This document shows positions 61,410 to 64,000 of a stretch of DNA of 64,000 bases, piece by piece. A program made the translations under genes and the position numbers. The number at the start of each line of letters is the position of its first letter. Position 1 is the stretch's first letter. The notes under the pieces were generated by a model. The model saw nothing but the letters and a program-made list of their open reading frames with translations. It was not told the DNA's origin and searched no databases. The DNA comes from Mangifera indica (Eukaryota > Streptophyta > Magnoliopsida > Sapindales > Anacardiaceae), in contig NC_058154.1 of the NCBI RefSeq assembly GCF_011075055.1, positions 6,063,501-6,127,500 of the forward strand. Direction: 5' to 3'.

Positions 61410-62713
61410 GGTTAGTATGGATGACACAAAGCCATTCTACAAGTTATGCACGTTTCTAGAATTTTGGTGAATTTTAGAAATATGTCATACACGACTAGCA
61501 ACTTCCCGCACACTTGACTTAGGTAGGAAAAATTCAATTTAGTCCCATTTTGATGAACTGGGATTGAATTACAATTTTTTCTAGACTTTAGGGTTGAATT
61601 GTAACAGTGTAAAATTTAAACAACTAAAATATAAATTCACACTTGGGTTAAAATAATTAAAATTAATAGTCTTTTAATTTTGATTATATATATGCATTTT
61701 TGTTGATATGCATAGTGCCTGATATATAGTTGAACAACCTATGTTATGAATGTTTTTAATGAGTTTGTAATTTTAAAATAGGACATGTGTGTCTTGGCTT
61801 CTTTCAATTTCCGATGTATTTCTCTTTTCACTTAACTTTCTTTGAAATGCAACTTGAGGTTTCTATTTTATGAATGTAAAATTAGAATAGAATTTATTTT
61901 TCTTTATTAGAAAAATTGTAACTGGGAGATAAAGTCTTGTACTCTTAAATATTGAAGAATGATTGTTAATGACTCGAAGAGTAAGACGTAGGTTGACCAG
62001 TCAATTTCTCACAACTTGGAGAATTAGCATTAGTTGAAATTGTCTACTGACACATTTAAATTTACGTTGTAGTATGCATTTTAGGTTTTATTTTCAAAAT
62101 AATCATCTCAAATGCTAAACAATTAAAATTGGTGAGACTGTAATAAATCTTTTAAACATATTAAGTCGAAAATAACCAATGCCTTTTAATACAATTCTTC
62201 AAGACAAACCGTTGTTCATTAGAGTTTTGTTCACCAAAGTGAAGGGTATACTTCTTCCAAGTGGAAAACCAAATAATTGTTGGTATTGGGTCCGACTTAA
62301 ATTCTACACCTAGCTTGTTCACCAAAACAAAGGCGAAACCGAGAGTCAAGGACATGCAATTGTCGTTGTATAGGTGATATGTAGTATACACCTTATTGTA
62401 AACCAAGAGTCACAATTGATATATGCTAACTATTAAAGTAGAGATTATGGATTTTTGTGATTAGTTTAATTGGCGTACTTATTGATTAATTCAAACTTGT
62501 TCATCAAAGCAAATGAGAGAGTTAATGTAATTGGATTTTAGCCCACTAGGAAGTCCATCAAGAGTTCCCAAGTCTAACAAAGAGGGTTGTTGGCTTGAAT
62601 AAAATAGTAGGAGGATTTATTCAATAAAGACCATATTGAAAATAATTAATTAAAATCAAGATTATTGATATTTACTTTTTTGCACATGAAGATCCAAATC
62701 CCACCATGTTAAA

Positions 62714-63644
62714 CAATATGAATTTTTTTATCAATTTTAAAGAATGAAAATAAGCTTGAAGGCAGTAACTTCAATGATTGGTACTGAAGCCTTTGGATCA
62801 TACTATGCTAAGAAAAGAAACTGTACGTTTTTGAAGGAGTAATGCCTCTTGAGCCTGGTCTCAATACCACCCAAAAGTTTAAGGATACTTATAATAAGTA
62901 TTTGGATTACTCCAATGATGTCTAGTGTTTAATACTGGTTGCTATGACACTTAAGCTATAAAAGCAATATGAAGACATAGACGCCCAATCCATTCTTCTT
63001 CACTTTCATGAGATGTTCACAATTCGTATGACATATAAGATTTACGAGTTGTCAAAAGCACTTTATAAGTGCAAGTTGTCATGTAGTCAAAATGATTGGC
63101 TATATAAAACGGTTGGCATCATTGGGGAAGATTATGGAATATGACTTAGCCATTGACCTTGTCTTGTACTCCCTTCCTAACTCATATGGCATGTTCATTA
63201 TGAACTATCTTGTAAGTGAAAAGTCCCTAAGCTCTTTGGGTTGCTTAAGACTATTGAGTAGGAGGTGAAAAAGTCTGCTAATGTACTTTTGGTAGATGTC
63301 AATGTATGCAAAATGCAAAGGTAAGGGTCAGGTCAAGACCAAGTTCAAGCGTAAAGCCCAAAAATAGGCTTATACCCTTATACAACCTATAAGTGACGTT
63401 GGAAAAGGCAAAGTTGTTTGGTTCCACTGTAGCAAGGCCAGACATTGAAGGAAACATCACAAGGCTTACCTTAAAAGCAAGAACAAGTCGGTTGTTTTAG
63501 CTTCAGGTAATTTGTTACTAAGATAAACACTACAACATCTATGTCTTGGGTTGTGAACATTAGATGTGGTTCTCACATTTGTTTTAATATGCAAGAACTA
63601 AGGGAAAGTAGACTACTGACCAAAGAAAAAGTGGACCACTATGT
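62714..63644 (+). pseudogene. Copia gag and protease start, copy E
   Basis: Same broken frames as 46470-47400, including the Asn-for-Asp protease site (VVNIRCGSHIC). Confidence 0.8.
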
Positions 63645-63650
63645 TGGAAA

Positions 63651-64000
63651 TTGAGCCAAGATAGTTGTATCACCTATATGAAGTTGTTTATCAATTTGTC
63701 TTATGGGCTTATTTTGGAACTCCAAGATTATTTTTATGTTCCTGGCATTTCTAGGAATTTAATTTATTTGTCCGCTTTGAACAAGTTTGGATATTCTTTA
63801 TTGATTATTAATGGTGTTATAACCATCAGCTTGAATTATATTCCTTATGGAATTGCTAGTTTAAAAAATGGTCATCATGTTCTTGATTTGAATGATAAAA
63901 TATATAATATCAAAAATAAAATAACTAAATGTTCTGATATGAACACCACATATATGTGGCATTTCAAGCTCTTTCATATATGACCAAAACTTATTTTGAA
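63651..64000 (+). pseudogene. GAG-pre-integrase, copy E (cut by window end)
   Basis: A 110-codon open frame (63651-63983) identical in translation to that at 47407-47739. The integrase core lies beyond the window. Confidence 0.8.

Larger units (their letters stand above)
58802..64000 (+). mobile_element. Ty1/copia element, copy E (cut by window end)
   Basis: 5' LTR 58802-60660, then primer site, leader, gag and pre-integrase, to the window edge. It matches copy D (42558-47756) with only about a dozen substitutions or single-base indels noticed over 5.2 kb plus flank. It is therefore a duplicate of the same insertion. Confidence 0.9.

Overview
The window is plant nuclear DNA, most likely from a eudicot. 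It is AT-rich and gene-poor, made mostly of nested, decayed LTR retrotransposons (Ty1/copia gag-pol remains with initiator-Met-tRNA primer sites), hAT, MULE and MITE insertions, and one intron-bearing cytochrome P450 gene with canonical GT-AG splice sites. I see no rRNA, tRNA or CRISPR. The species cannot be named from the sequence alone.

The only apparently intact gene is a CYP76-type P450 (two exons, 38443-40060, 512 residues, all canonical P450 motifs present). A related copy at 5430-6868 is a pseudogene: it lacks the start codon and about 115 N-terminal codons, carries a frameshift, and has lost the ExxR residues.

Layout. 1-2824: minus-strand copia element, truncated by the window edge. 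2880-4562: LTR of a second minus-strand copia family. 4799-4950: MITE. 5430-6868: P450 pseudogene. 6869-8510: its 3' flank, holding a second MITE. 8511-9314: non-autonomous MULE with a 9-bp target duplication. 9830-10600: fragment of another TE. Then comes a block present three times: copia element (B 10602-17192, C 22055-31754, D 42558-52250), the right part of a hAT element into which the copia had inserted, about 2.8 kb of LTR-like flank, and a palindrome made of two inverted LTR ends (to 21305, 35868 and about 56323). The intact P450 lies between blocks C and D. A fourth copia copy (E, from 58802) runs off the window.

History read from junctions: a hAT inserted at a site still empty in the block at 8437 (8-bp target duplication GTTTATAG). 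A copia inserted into that hAT (TCTTA duplication). The composite was then copied by segmental duplication together with P450 sequence. All copies share the same downstream TCTTA and several of the same disabling residues, so they are duplicates of one insertion, not separate transpositions.

The right third needs caution. 57300-64000 repeats 41056-47756 almost perfectly at an offset of 16244, and the junction (about 56440-57300) looks like an interleaved consensus of two different sequences, one resembling 36010-37060 and the other 40200-41055. This points to a misassembly or collapsed copy exactly where another P450 would be expected.
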